From JABFRZ01 sp964631945 (lineage in GTDB: Bacteria > Planctomycetota > UBA1135 > GCA-002686595): a stretch of 64,000 nucleotides of DNA. The first letter of the stretch is position 1, and every line of letters starts with the position of its first letter. The stretch covers positions 62,001 through 126,000 of the forward strand of contig CAZWAY010000001.1 in assembly GCA_964631945.1 (NCBI GenBank). Reading direction: 5' to 3'. The notes beneath the pieces are model-generated. The model saw only the letters and a list, made by a program, of their open reading frames with translations. It was not told the DNA's origin and ran no database searches. Made by a program: the position numbers and the translations under genes. This document shows positions 1-10,013 of this stretch, piece after piece.

Positions 1-3000
1 CCCGAGTCTCGCTTGCGCGTCCAGCGGCTCCGGCTCGCCCCAAGAGGGGAGCGAGTCGGGCGCGAACCATCCGTGGGTCGCCAAATGCAGGAACCGGGCT
101 CGCTGTGCCTCGGCGAACAGGCGCGGTCTCGAGGCGTTCGCCCCCTCGAGACGGACGACCGAGCCCTGCTCCTCCGTCCATCGACTGAAGTACGCGACGA
201 TTCCCTCTACCTCGCGCTGCGTTCCGGGCAACTCCGAAAAGCCTGACTCCCAGGGAGTTCCACGCAGGATCGAGGACTCCCGATAGCAGCGCGGATCCAT
301 GCGAGCATCGTGGTTGGCATCCACCGCAGGGTTCGTCCTGAAGCTCTGCTCGACCGTTGAGGCCAACATGAGCGCGTCCTCGGGCTCGTCGTCGAAGCCT
401 GGGTTCGCCAACGCGATCAGCGTGCGCTCTCCGGGATAGGGGCCGGGCGAGAGCAGGAGCTCGAGCAACGTGGTGCGCGCGACGATCTCGAACTCGTCCC
501 CGAGGCGGAGCTCACCCTCTCCAGCGGGTAGCGCGTCAAGCGGAATCAGATGCACCACGTCGTCGGGACAGACGATCAGGCGCCGCACGCCCGAGAGGTA
601 GGGGCGAAGGCCATCGAACACTGATTCGCGCAGGGTGGCGCCGACGGCGCGGTCGTCGTCGGCCGCCGCGCCCGGTGCAGCAATCCCGCGTTCGGGCTCC
701 TCGCCCCCAGCGGAGCCTCGCCTGCCCAGCCCCGCGTCCTGGATCCCCAGCGCCCGCCGCCACGCGCGGACTTCCTCGGCAATTGGGGCGACGGAACCGA
801 ATTCGACGCGCTCCAACCGCTGGCCCGAACGCAAGACGAAGGCGCAAAGGCTGTCCGCATCGATACTCGTCACCCCCGGCGTACCTCCCACGACCTCGCG
901 TGCGTAGCGGCGATAGACGATAGCTGCCTCGTCCTCGGCGAGAACTGCCGAGAGCTCGGCCACTCCGCCCGACAAGGCAGCTGCGGTTCCCCCCTGCAGG
1001 CTAGCGGCCAGCTCGAACAGCTCCCGCTCGGCCGTTTCGCGGCGAGCCCGCGCTGCGGCGTAGGTCGCGAGGTCTTGCTGCGCTTCGACCCCGCGCGCGA
1101 GTTCCGCGCTCGCCTCCTGCAACCGTGCGCGCCGTTCCTCGTAGCGCGCATCGGAACGAGCGGCCCTCAGCGCGCGGGCGGAGAGGATCGCCGCGCCTCG
1201 TGTCCGTTCGCTGGCGACGAACGCAGCCTGCTGAAGCACGGGATCGGTCGCGAAGACTCCCAGCCCCGCGGCCAAGGAGAGCGTGCGACCCACGTCCTCG
1301 CCGAGGGTGGCGCAGCGCTCCTCTGCCTCCCGCGGCCCCGCCTCGAGGACCGCCCGTGCAGCCGCCCGGTCCAGCGCGCGGGCGTGATCGAGGGCGAGAC
1401 GCTCGAACGAGACGCGCTCGCGTTCGGTTTCCTCGAGCGCCGCCGACGGCGAGTGGTCGAAGGCGATGGAGAGCGCGATGTCGACGCGCGAGGCCTGCAG
1501 GTCGTGGTGCTCGTCCGGCAGGGTCCTCGTGCTGGCCTCGAGCGCCTGCTGCATGAGCTCGCGTGCACCGGCGCGATCGCCGGCTCGATAGCGCGTGATG
1601 GCGAGGTTGCGTCGTGCCGTTTGCACATGCGGATGATCCTCCGGCAGCGTGCGCTGGAGCGCGCTCAGCGCTCGTTCCTGGAGCTCGAGCGCGGCTCGTT
1701 CCTCTCCTTGTTGCTGCATCGTGGTCGCCAGGTTCAACCGCACGATCTGGAGGTCCGGGTGATCGTCGGGCAACTGTTGGGACAGGACCTCGACCACTTT
1801 CTCCTGCAGCGCGCGAGCCCCCGCGAAGTCGCCCGTCTTCTTCGAGATCACCGCCAGGTTCATGCGCGCACTCTGCAGCTCGCGATCCGTGTCCGGCAGC
1901 ACGCGAGAGAGCACCCCGAGAGCCTTCTCGAAGAGTTCGCGCGCACCCTGCAGATCTCCGAGGCCGAGCAACGTGGCCGCCAGGTTCGTGCGGGCCTGCT
2001 GGAGCATCGCGTGGTCGTCGGGCAGGGTCCGCGTTTCGACCTCCAGCACCTTTTCCTGCAGCTCGCGCGCGGCCTGCAACTCGCCCATCGTGTAGAGCGT
2101 CCCCCCCAGATTGTGGCGGGCCTTCTGGAGGTCCATGTGCTCGTCCGGCAGGCTCTTCAAGCGCTGCGCGAGGACACGCTCCTCGAGCGCGCGTGCTTCC
2201 GCGAGCTCGCCCATCGCCTTCAGCGTGCCAGCGTGGTTCAGCCGGATCGCCTGGAGCGTAGGGTGCTCGTCGGGAAGACTCCTCTCGAAGGACTCGAGGA
2301 CGAGCTCTTCGAGGGCGCGCGCGCCCGCGAGATCGCCGAGTCTCTTGCGGATGACCGCGACGTTCGTACGCGCCGTCTGCAGGTCGGGGTGGTCCTCGCC
2401 CACCTTGCGCGAAGTGACTTCGAGCACCTCCTCCATCAGCGCAGCCGCGCCCGCCAGGTCTCCCGTGGCCTCCATGACCACCGCGAGGTTGCTGCGTGCG
2501 CTCTGGATGTCGGCGTGCTCGGCGGGCAGCGTCTGCTCGAAGACGTCGAGCACGCTCTCGAAGAGCTTGCGGGCTTTCCCGACGTCTCCGAGCGTGAATG
2601 CGATGCTCGCGAGGCTCGTACGCGCAGCCTGCAGGGCGCGATGATCCGATGGCAGCGTGCGCGTCTCCACCGCGAGGACCTCTTCCAGGAGCTCGCGGGC
2701 TTCATTCAGTTGCCCGAGATCCCGCAGCGCATTGGCGAGGTACACCTCCTGGTTCAGAAGGCGCAGGTCCTCGGGCGCCAGGTGGGTCGACAGGATCGCG
2801 AGCGACTCCTCGTGAGCACGCCGCGAAGAAGGGAGATCGCCGACCTGATACAGGAACCGCCCGATCTCCGTGAAGGCTTCCGCACGCGCTCGCGGGTCCT
2901 GGTCCTCGGATGCGAGCAGCCGGTCGAGTGCTTGCGCCGCCAGCGCGCGCGCTCCGCCGGAATCTCCTCGCCGCTGGGCCTCGACCGCCCGGGCGAGGAG

Positions 3001-3150
3001 CACCCCGGAGCTCGCTGAAGTGCTCGGAGGGACCGAGTTCGCTTCCTGCCCTGGCGCGAGCGCGGCGGTGGGGCCTGGCGTCGATCCGGACAGAAGCATC
3101 CATACCGCGGCCGAGCACCATGGAAACTGTCGGACGTACTGGTTCCTCAC
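1..3150 (-). CDS. TPR-CHAT protein with N-terminal signal sequence (3' end beyond the window)
   Basis: The reverse strand is open from a GTG at 3150 to the window edge, giving 1050 codons without the C-terminus. GTG was chosen because AGGGAG lies 6 bases upstream and a hydrophobic segment follows (WCSAAVWMLLSG). After a helical N-terminal part come ten repeats of about 42 residues with the pattern RTLPDDHxxLQxARxNLA...GDLxGAREL, which are kinesin-light-chain-like TPRs. A coiled linker and a CHAT (caspase-HetF-associated) domain follow. The CHAT histidine is seen in FLHLATHGWF (about residue 1026); the catalytic Cys would lie outside the window. CHAT domains are caspase-like proteases or their inactive relatives, usually working with partner domains. 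The signal sequence suggests this one acts outside the cytoplasm. It is divergent from the M3 peptidase gene, 109 bases away. Partner and substrate are unknown. Confidence 0.87.
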   Translation of the reverse strand, partial: MRNQYVRQFPWCSAAVWMLLSGSTPGPTAALAPGQEANSVPPSTSASSGVLLARAVEAQRRGDSGGARALAAQALDRLLASEDQDPRARAEAFTEIGRFLYQVGDLPSSRRAHEESLAILSTHLAPEDLRLLNQEVYLANALRDLGQLNEARELLEEVLAVETRTLPSDHRALQAARTSLASIAFTLGDVGKARKLFESVLDVFEQTLPAEHADIQSARSNLAVVMEATGDLAGAAALMEEVLEVTSRKVGEDHPDLQTARTNVAVIRKRLGDLAGARALEELVLESFERSLPDEHPTLQAIRLNHAGTLKAMGELAEARALEERVLAQRLKSLPDEHMDLQKARHNLGGTLYTMGELQAARELQEKVLEVETRTLPDDHAMLQQARTNLAATLLGLGDLQGARELFEKALGVLSRVLPDTDRELQSARMNLAVISKKTGDFAGARALQEKVVEVLSQQLPDDHPDLQIVRLNLATTMQQQGEERAALELQERALSALQRTLPEDHPHVQTARRNLAITRYRAGDRAGARELMQQALEASTRTLPDEHHDLQASRVDIALSIAFDHSPSAALEETERERVSFERLALDHARALDRAAARAVLEAGPREAEERCATLGEDVGRTLSLAAGLGVFATDPVLQQAAFVASERTRGAAILSARALRAARSDARYEERRARLQEASAELARGVEAQQDLATYAAARARRETAERELFELAASLQGGTAAALSGGVAELSAVLAEDEAAIVYRRYAREVVGGTPGVTSIDADSLCAFVLRSGQRLERVEFGSVAPIAEEVRAWRRALGIQDAGLGRRGSAGGEEPERGIAAPGAAADDDRAVGATLRESVFDGLRPYLSGVRRLIVCPDDVVHLIPLDALPAGEGELRLGDEFEIVARTTLLELLLSPGPYPGERTLIALANPGFDDEPEDALMLASTVEQSFRTNPAVDANHDARMDPRCYRESSILRGTPWESGFSELPGTQREVEGIVAYFSRWTEEQGSVVRLEGANASRPRLFAEAQRARFLHLATHGWFAPDSLPSWGEPEPLDAQARLG

Positions 3151-3259
3151 CGTGCACTCCCTGCGGTAATCGTACTCGTTCCTCAGCGCCGTCCTCGGAA
3201 CGGAGGCGACCCACCCGTTCGGACGTCGCTACCATGCCCACCTCCCCGGTCCACCTACC

Positions 3260-5440
3260 ATGCCCAACGAGTTTCCGAGCCTGCGCACGGCCGCGACCTT
3301 TGCCGCCCTCTCCGCCCTAGCGACCGCCTGCAAAGCTCCAGGAGGAGCGCAGCCCGACGGGCGCACGCCTACCGCCGTGGTCTCGCAGCCGCTGCTCGCG
3401 CCCTGGACCGGTCCGTATGGCGGGGTGCCCGCGTTCGACCGCATGGAGCTCGCGGCCCTGAAGCCCGCGCTCGAGCAGGCGATGGCGCGGCAGCTCGCGG
3501 AGATCGACGCGATCGCGCGCGATCCGAGCGCGCCGACCTTCGCGAACACGATCGCCGCGCTCGAGCGCGCGGGCCGCGACCTCGATCGCGTGCAGACCTA
3601 TTTCGGCGTCTGGAGCTCGAACCTCTCGACCCCCGAGTTCCGCGCCGTGCAGACCGAGATGGCGCCGAGGCTCTCCGAGCACGGCACGAAGATCGTCCAG
3701 AACGAGGCGCTGTTCGCGCGCGTGCGCTCCGTCTGGGAGGGCCGCGCCGCGGCGGGCCTGCGGCCGGACGAGGAACGCCTGACGCAGCTCGTCCACGAGC
3801 GCTTCGCCCGCGACGGCGCGACCCTGACCGGCGCCGCGAAGGAGCGCTACGCGGCCATCCAGAAGCGCCTGGCCGAGCTGCACACGCGCTTCGCGCAGAA
3901 CGTGCTCGCCGACGAGGAGGGCCACGTCCTCTTCCTGCGCGCCGATCAGCTCGGCGGCCTCTCGGAGGCCTTCGTCCAGGCCGCGGCCAAGGCGGCCACG
4001 GACCGCGGCCGCGCGGGCGAATACGCGATCACGAACACGCGCTCGTCCATGGACCCGTTCCTGACGTTCTCCGACGAACGCGCGCTGCGCGAAGCGGTGT
4101 GGCGCACCTACTACGCGCGCGGCGACAACGGCGACGAGCACGACAACAACGCGCTGATCGCGGAGATCCTCGCGCTGCGCCACGAACGCGTGCGCCTGCT
4201 GGGGTACGAGAACTACGCGAGCTGGCGGCTCGCCGATCGCATGGCCAAGACGCCGGAGCGCGCGCTCGGGCTGATGGAGGCCGTCTGGCCGGCCGCGCTC
4301 GCGCGCGTGGCCGAGGAAGTGCGCGAGATGCAGGCGCTGGCCGAGACCGAGGGGCGCGGGGTGGTGATCGAGCCCTGGGACTACCGCTACTACGCCGAGA
4401 AGGTGCGGCGCGCGAAGTACGACCTCGACTCAGACGAGGTGCGCTCGTACCTGCAACTCGAGAAGCTGCGCGAGGCGATGTTCTTCGTCGCAGGCGAGCT
4501 GTTCGGCTTCGCCTTCACGCCCGTGCCCGCGGGGCGGGTGCCGGTCTTCCACCCGGACGTGCGCGTGTGGGAGGTGACCGACGCGCGCTCGGGCAAGCAC
4601 GTCGGGCTCTGGTACCTCGACCCCTACGCGCGGCCCGGCAAGCGCTCGGGCGCGTGGGCCACGGCCTACCGCAGCCACGAGAGCTTCGACGGCGAGCGCA
4701 CGGTGCTGGCCGCGAACAACTCGAACTTCATCGCCGCCGCGCCGGGCGAGTCCGTGCTCGTCTCGTGGGACGACGCCGAGACGTTCTTCCACGAGTTCGG
4801 GCACGCGCTGCACTACCTCTCCTCCAGCGTCGCCTACCCGACGCTGAACTCCGGCGTGCGCGACTACACCGAGTTCCAGTCCCAGCTGCTCGAGCGCTGG
4901 CTCGCGACCGAGCCGGTGATCGAGCGCTGGCTCGTGCACTACAAGACCGGCGCACGCATCCCGGACGAGCTGGTCGCGAAGATCCGCCGCGCGGCGACCT
5001 TCAACGAGGGCTTCCGCACGACCGAGTACCTGGCCTCGGCGCTGCTCGACATGCGTTTCCACACCGTGGATCCGAAGGGGCTCGATCCCGACGCCTTCGA
5101 GCGCGACACGCTGGCCGCGCTCGGCCTCCCGCGCGAGATCGTGGCGCGCCATCGCAGTCCGCACTTCACCCACGTCTTCTCGGGCGAGGGCTACTCCGCG
5201 GGCTACTACGGCTACCTGTGGGCCGACGTGCTCACCTCCGACGCCGCCGAGGCCTTCGAGGCGGCCCCCGGCGGCTACTACGACCGCGAGCTCGCCACGA
5301 AGCTGGTGCGGAACCTCTTCGCGCCCTGCAACTCGGTCGACCCCGCCGACGCCTACCGCGCCTTCCGCGGGCGTGACGCGACGATCGAAGCGCTGATGAG
5401 GGACCGGGGCTTCCCGCTGCCCGAGCGAAAGGGCGGCTGA
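3260..5440 (+). CDS. M3 family metallopeptidase (oligopeptidase A/Dcp-like), lipoprotein
   Basis: This 726-residue zinc endopeptidase of the thimet oligopeptidase/peptidyl-dipeptidase family would degrade short peptides. The zinc motif is HEFGH (H511, E512, H515), and the third ligand is probably E538 in DYTEFQSQLLE. Length and the all-helical N-terminal half fit M3 enzymes. Unlike cytoplasmic PrlC/OpdA, it starts with a lipoprotein signal (ALSALATAC, lipobox Cys24), so it should be anchored in the envelope and act on periplasmic or external peptides. No strong Shine-Dalgarno precedes the ATG; the signal peptide supports this start. It may work alongside the lipoprotein prolyl oligopeptidase at 28.2 kb. 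Confidence 0.93.
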   Translation: MPNEFPSLRTAATFAALSALATACKAPGGAQPDGRTPTAVVSQPLLAPWTGPYGGVPAFDRMELAALKPALEQAMARQLAEIDAIARDPSAPTFANTIAALERAGRDLDRVQTYFGVWSSNLSTPEFRAVQTEMAPRLSEHGTKIVQNEALFARVRSVWEGRAAAGLRPDEERLTQLVHERFARDGATLTGAAKERYAAIQKRLAELHTRFAQNVLADEEGHVLFLRADQLGGLSEAFVQAAAKAATDRGRAGEYAITNTRSSMDPFLTFSDERALREAVWRTYYARGDNGDEHDNNALIAEILALRHERVRLLGYENYASWRLADRMAKTPERALGLMEAVWPAALARVAEEVREMQALAETEGRGVVIEPWDYRYYAEKVRRAKYDLDSDEVRSYLQLEKLREAMFFVAGELFGFAFTPVPAGRVPVFHPDVRVWEVTDARSGKHVGLWYLDPYARPGKRSGAWATAYRSHESFDGERTVLAANNSNFIAAAPGESVLVSWDDAETFFHEFGHALHYLSSSVAYPTLNSGVRDYTEFQSQLLERWLATEPVIERWLVHYKTGARIPDELVAKIRRAATFNEGFRTTEYLASALLDMRFHTVDPKGLDPDAFERDTLAALGLPREIVARHRSPHFTHVFSGEGYSAGYYGYLWADVLTSDAAEAFEAAPGGYYDRELATKLVRNLFAPCNSVDPADAYRAFRGRDATIEALMRDRGFPLPERKGG

Positions 5441-5530
5441 TCGGCGCCGGCGCCTGCCGTTCCTGGAACCGCCGGTTACCCGCGCATCGGGACCGCCTAG
5501 CCGTCCGGCGAGAGACCGTAGGAGGAAACC

Positions 5531-6880
5531 ATGCTCGGTCCGCTGATCCTCGTCTGGCTGTGGCTCCCGTCCTCGGCCGTCGGCCAGGAGGCGGCGACGT
5601 CGAACGACGCTCCGGCCACCGCCCGCGAGTGCCTCGAGCGGCTCGGCTCCGACGACACCCGATGGGAGGTTTTCGCGGACTGCGAGAAGCGCTTGCTGCT
5701 GCTGCCCGCGGCGGAGGTGATGCCACTCGTCGCCGCGCACCCGCTCTACGCCCTGCCGGCCCGACCGATCTGGAACGGCAGGGGAACCCCCGAGCTGGAG
5801 CGGGACGGGCCGCTTCCCTGGCGTGTCCACTGGTCCCTCCAGCGGGTCTGGCGACATCACCTCCGGTACGCGCCGATCGACGACCTCAGGAAGATCCTGG
5901 TGGCGACGTCCGGCGGGAGAATGGACGACGACCTGGCGTACCTCACGCTGTTCCAGCACCACCGGCGGTTCGGCGTCCCCGGACGGCGTCCCGATCCGCG
6001 CGACGCCGTCTTCGACGAGGCAGCCGTGCGGGTCCTGCGCGATCCGCGGCGCAGCGTCGAGGACCGCTGCGAGGGCGCGTCCGTCCTCCAGGGGCTCGGT
6101 CGGCGAGCGGAGACCCTCGACGTGCTGCTCCAGCTCCCCTCGACGGACCGCGTGATCGGCCTCCTCGCCGGCACCGCCGAGATCGATCCCAGGGCCGTGC
6201 CGAAGGCATTCGGGTACCTGGAGGCCACGATCCGGGACAACCCGGGGCAGGTCCACGCGGCATACTTCGCCGCGATCTCGGTCGCCCGCGTGCTCCAGGC
6301 GTCGAGTGAGAGGTGCCCGTTCTCGCCCGACCCGAGCGACCCGAAGTACCAGCCGCCGCCCGAGGGCGGAGGACTCCGGGACGAGTTCTTCCAGGAGACG
6401 GTCGACAACGCGCTGGCGTGGTGGGCGGCGCACCGCGACGAGTACACGCCGGAGGGGCTCGAGCGCCGCAGGGCCGAGGAAGCGCGAGCCCGAGCCGAAG
6501 TCGAGGAACGCGAACGCCGCGAGGCTGCGGAGCGCGAACACAATGCACGGGTCCCGCTGCAGACGGGACAGCGCCGGCGCGTGACGCTCGGAGCCGTCGT
6601 GACCTTCGCCACCGACCGCGACGCCGTTCAGTACCTCCTCCACGTCGGCTCGTCGAACAGGAGCTCCGTGGACCCTGCGGCCGACCACGCCGCGAGACAC
6701 GGCAAGAGCCACGCGGCCGGCTCCGCGTTCGAGGTGGTCGAAGCCCGCGGCGACGCCCTCGCGCGCGTCCGCTTCGACGGCGACGGCGAGGTGGCCTGGG
6801 CCTCCTCCAGGGAAGCGCTCGAGAACGCCGGCGGCCGGGCGGTGACGTCGCTGGATCACCCACGGCTCCACGCCCGGTGA
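5531..6880 (+). CDS. Exported protein of unknown function
   Basis: A 449-residue protein with a strong ribosome site (GGAGGAAACC directly before ATG) and a short cleavable signal peptide ending near SSAVGQ. The body is helical, with HEAT-like spacing in the first 250 residues (AIDDLRKIL, RSVEDRCEGASVLQGL, PKAFGYLEATI). An Arg/Glu-rich coiled-coil-like stretch follows around residues 310-345, then a C-terminal beta-rich domain. I do not recognise a family. It lies 90 bases after the M3 peptidase on the same strand, so co-transcription is possible. Confidence 0.75.
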   Translation: MLGPLILVWLWLPSSAVGQEAATSNDAPATARECLERLGSDDTRWEVFADCEKRLLLLPAAEVMPLVAAHPLYALPARPIWNGRGTPELERDGPLPWRVHWSLQRVWRHHLRYAPIDDLRKILVATSGGRMDDDLAYLTLFQHHRRFGVPGRRPDPRDAVFDEAAVRVLRDPRRSVEDRCEGASVLQGLGRRAETLDVLLQLPSTDRVIGLLAGTAEIDPRAVPKAFGYLEATIRDNPGQVHAAYFAAISVARVLQASSERCPFSPDPSDPKYQPPPEGGGLRDEFFQETVDNALAWWAAHRDEYTPEGLERRRAEEARARAEVEERERREAAEREHNARVPLQTGQRRRVTLGAVVTFATDRDAVQYLLHVGSSNRSSVDPAADHAARHGKSHAAGSAFEVVEARGDALARVRFDGDGEVAWASSREALENAGGRAVTSLDHPRLHAR

Positions 6881-6968
6881 GCGGAGCGTCCCCGAACTGC
6901 GCGGCTCTCCAGGGCACCCCGAGGTGCTCGCTGGGCATAATGCGAGCCCCCGAGAAAGGACTCCCTCG

Positions 6969-7385
6969 ATGAATCCGCTCCGTGAGCTCACGCTGTTCCT
7001 GCTGCGCGTCGTCGCGGGCCTGCTGTTCCTGCAGGCCGGCGGCATGAAGCTCCTGGACTGGTTCGGAGGCATCCCCGCCGAGCACGGCGGGCACCCGGCG
7101 ATGTGGTCCCAGGCCTGGATCGGCGGCGTGCTGGAGCTCTACGGCGGCGCCGCAGTGCTCATCGGCTTCCGCACGCGCCCGATCGCATTCCTGCTCTCGG
7201 GGATGATGGCCGTCGCCTACTTCCAGTTCCACCAGCCGAACGGCTTCTGGCCCATCCAGAACCACGGCGAGCCGGCGGTGCTCCTGTGCTTCATCTTCCT
7301 GTTCTTCGCCGCGCACGGCTCGGGCAGGTGGAGCCTCGACGGTCTGCTGCGCAAGCGCAAGAAGGCCGAGGCGGCCGCGAGCTGA
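6969..7385 (+). CDS. DoxX family membrane protein
   Basis: A 138-residue protein with four hydrophobic segments, typical of DoxX/DoxD proteins: LTLFLLRVVAGLLFLQAGGMKL at the start, then GGVLELYGGAAVLIGFRTRPIAFLLSGMMAVAYF, and a last helix LLCFIFLFFAA. The start at 6969 follows GAAAGGA and begins exactly at the first helix; an upstream in-frame start at 6924 would add a non-hydrophobic leader and is less likely. DoxX proteins are inner-membrane proteins sometimes linked to thiosulfate oxidation or redox stress; no substrate can be assigned here. Confidence 0.87.
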   Translation: MNPLRELTLFLLRVVAGLLFLQAGGMKLLDWFGGIPAEHGGHPAMWSQAWIGGVLELYGGAAVLIGFRTRPIAFLLSGMMAVAYFQFHQPNGFWPIQNHGEPAVLLCFIFLFFAAHGSGRWSLDGLLRKRKKAEAAAS

Positions 7386-7412
7386 GGCTGCCGAGCCGGG
7401 CGCGTCCGCCCG

Positions 7413-10013
7413 TCACGGCTTCTGTCGGAGTCCAACTCTCTTGCCGTTCCCCCAGCGAGCGAGGTTGGCGTCGCGCGCGGGACTGATCTCGAAGTCCCCG
7501 CCCACGCAGAGCGACGGGCTCGTGCCGTCATCGAGCACGGTCAGCGCATGGACGACCGGGGCACCGACGGTCTGGCCCACTCCGGCTCCGAGCGTCGTCC
7601 AGTTCGAACCGTCCCAGCGCGCGAGGCCCTTGGCCGCCACGCCGCCCGCGGTCGTGAACTCACCACCGACGTACAGCGCCGGACCGCTGCCGTCGTCCAG
7701 GGTCGAGAGGGTGTGGACCACGGCGTTCACCCCGCCGCCGAGCGGCGACCAGCTCGCGCCGTCCCAGCGTGCGACTCGGTTGAGCGCAAGGCCATTGACC
7801 AGCGTGAAGAGGCCGCCCGCGTACAGCGCTGGACCGCTGCCGTCGTCCAGGACGGTGAGCGCCCGGACCGCTCCTCCCGTCAGGAGCGGGCCCACGCTCG
7901 ACCAGTTCGAGCCGTCCCAGCGCGCGATCCTGCGCACCGTAGCGCCGCCGGCCTGAGTGAAGCTGCCGCCGACGTAGAGTGCCGGGCCGCTGCCGTCGTC
8001 GAACACGGTCAGGGCGAAGATGTCGCTGTTGAGGCCGCTGCCGAGCGCCGACCAGCTCGAGCCGTCCCACTTCGCGATGTGGTTCGCGGGCACTCCGCCG
8101 GCGGTGCTGAAGTCTCCGCCGGCATAGAGCGCCGGACCACTGCCATCGTCGAACACGGCCAAGCACCTGCCGGTCAGGCCGAGCCCGCTGCCGAGCGCGG
8201 ACCAGTTCGAGCCATCCCACTTCGCGATCCGCAGCGCAGGAGAACCGCCGGCCTGGAAGAACTGTCCGGTGGCGTACATCGCTGGGCCAGCGCCGTCATC
8301 GAAGCTCGCCAGAGCCAGGACGGCGTTGTCCACGCCACTGCCGACCGTCTCCCAACCCGAACGAGCCCAGCGGGCGATCCACTGGACGGACTTCCCGCCG
8401 GCCGTGTCGAAGTAGCCGCCGGCGAACAGTTCCTGGCCGCTGCCCTGATCGAGCGTCGCCAGGGAGCGGACGGATCCGACGAGCCCCTCCCTGCTCAGCC
8501 CCAGGGTCGACCAGGCCGTCCCGTCGAAGCGCGCGAGGTTCGGCGCACGCACGACGGTGGAGGCTCCGCTCCCTCCCGACGTGCCAGAGAAGGTGCCGCC
8601 CGCGACCAGCCCGGTCTGCGCCCCGGCCCCGAGGTAAGCGAGGGTCTCCACCTGTCCGCTCGGGCCGACGTTCCGGCCCGACCAGCTCGTCCCGTCCCAC
8701 TTCGCGATGCGAACCGCACTCACGCCGCCCGCCGAGGTGAAGGACCCGCCCGCATGGAGCGCCGGACCGCTGCCGTCGTCGAGGACCTTCAGCTCTCGGA
8801 CGGTGCCGTCGGTCCCGCTGCCGACCGCCGACCACGTCGCGCCGTCCCATCTGGCCACGCGGCTGGCGCCTACACCTCCGGCCGTCGTGAAGGATCCACC
8901 CGCGTAGAGCGCCGGACCACTGCCGTCGTCGAACGTCGCGAGAGCATGGACGACGTGGTCCACGCCGCCGCCGAGTGCCGACCAGCTCGAGCCGTCCCAG
9001 CACGCGATCCCGTTCACGACGACGCCGCCGGCGGTGGTGAACTGCCCGCCGGCATAGAGCTTCTCCCCGTTGCCATCGTCGAACGTCGTGAGCGCCAAGA
9101 CCCCCGTGAAACCGTCGATGCCGCTTCCCAGGGGGATCCAGGACGAGCCATCCCACTTGGCGATCCGATTCACCACGGTGGCGCCCGAGAACCCGAAGGA
9201 ACCGCCGGCATGGAGCGCCGGCCCGCTGCCGTCGTCGAACACCGCGAGCGCGTAGACGTCGCCATCGAGCCCGCTCCCGAGCGCCTCCCACGAGGTGCCA
9301 TCCCAGCGCCCGACGCTCCTCGTCGTGATGCCCCCCGCTCTCCCGAAGTCGCCGCCGACGTACAGCGCGGGTCCCCTGCCATCGTCGAAGGTGGCGAACG
9401 CCCGCACCCCGGCGAAGCCAGTGGGCTCCAATTGATCCACCTCGCTCCCGATGCGCGCGAGCCTCGAACCGTCCCACTTCACGAGGTACGTGGCCTGCAC
9501 GCCACCCACCCTCAGGAAGTCGCCGCCGATGTAGAGCGCGGGGCCGCTGCCATCGTCGAAGGCGGTCATGTCGTGGACCGCCTCGTCGGCGCCGAGCAAG
9601 CCTCCGAAGGTGGGCAACCACCTCGCCCCGGGGCCAGCGACCGGTCTGAGCACCAGGGCTCCGACATGGACGATGGAACCCGAGCTGGGAACGATGCGAA
9701 CACTCGCCTGCATTCCCCCCAGCATTCTCTTCGCCGTGGCCATCACGTCGATGGACTCGGCCTCGGTCGGCACGTCGACCGTGAGCGCGAAGCTCCCATC
9801 CGAGCCGGTGACCGTCTCCCCACCCGCGCTGGTCGTGACCGTCACGCCGCGCGCCGGTCGCGCTCCGGGTCCGAGCACGCGCCCGACGACGGAACAGCCA
9901 TCCGTGGCCGCGACCGTCTGGCCCGTTGCCCGCCCTCCAGCGCCGTGCACCTGCGCCTGGCTGGGTACGAGTCCGAACGAAGACAACAGCACGAGGGCGA
10001 GCGCGAACTTCAT
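7413..10013 (-). CDS. Secreted 14-repeat beta-propeller-like protein
   Basis: An 866-residue secreted protein. The start at 10013 (MKFALALVLLSSFG) follows GAGGA by 6 bases and begins a clear signal peptide; an in-frame start 24 bases upstream is less likely. Residues about 45-125 form a carboxypeptidase-regulatory-like beta-sandwich (GRVLGPGARPARGVTVTT). The rest is fourteen repeats of about 50 residues with the core FDDGSGPALYAGGSFTTAGG, then WDGSSWSALGSG. The Gly/Trp-rich strands suggest Kelch- or WD-like blades, but I know no named family. Repeat 7 is degenerate and the last lacks the second half. Function unknown; an extracellular binding or structural role is an inference. Confidence 0.85.
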   Translation of the reverse strand: MKFALALVLLSSFGLVPSQAQVHGAGGRATGQTVAATDGCSVVGRVLGPGARPARGVTVTTSAGGETVTGSDGSFALTVDVPTEAESIDVMATAKRMLGGMQASVRIVPSSGSIVHVGALVLRPVAGPGARWLPTFGGLLGADEAVHDMTAFDDGSGPALYIGGDFLRVGGVQATYLVKWDGSRLARIGSEVDQLEPTGFAGVRAFATFDDGRGPALYVGGDFGRAGGITTRSVGRWDGTSWEALGSGLDGDVYALAVFDDGSGPALHAGGSFGFSGATVVNRIAKWDGSSWIPLGSGIDGFTGVLALTTFDDGNGEKLYAGGQFTTAGGVVVNGIACWDGSSWSALGGGVDHVVHALATFDDGSGPALYAGGSFTTAGGVGASRVARWDGATWSAVGSGTDGTVRELKVLDDGSGPALHAGGSFTSAGGVSAVRIAKWDGTSWSGRNVGPSGQVETLAYLGAGAQTGLVAGGTFSGTSGGSGASTVVRAPNLARFDGTAWSTLGLSREGLVGSVRSLATLDQGSGQELFAGGYFDTAGGKSVQWIARWARSGWETVGSGVDNAVLALASFDDGAGPAMYATGQFFQAGGSPALRIAKWDGSNWSALGSGLGLTGRCLAVFDDGSGPALYAGGDFSTAGGVPANHIAKWDGSSWSALGSGLNSDIFALTVFDDGSGPALYVGGSFTQAGGATVRRIARWDGSNWSSVGPLLTGGAVRALTVLDDGSGPALYAGGLFTLVNGLALNRVARWDGASWSPLGGGVNAVVHTLSTLDDGSGPALYVGGEFTTAGGVAAKGLARWDGSNWTTLGAGVGQTVGAPVVHALTVLDDGTSPSLCVGGDFEISPARDANLARWGNGKRVGLRQKP

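Noticed and set aside
1075..3018. A 647-codon forward open frame at the left end
   Set aside because: Antisense of the TPR-CHAT gene, whose repeats and CHAT histidine motif are clear on the reverse strand.
7413..10013. Regularly spaced DNA repeats resembling an array
   Set aside because: The period is about 150-160 bases and keeps the reading frame; these are protein repeats, not a CRISPR array.
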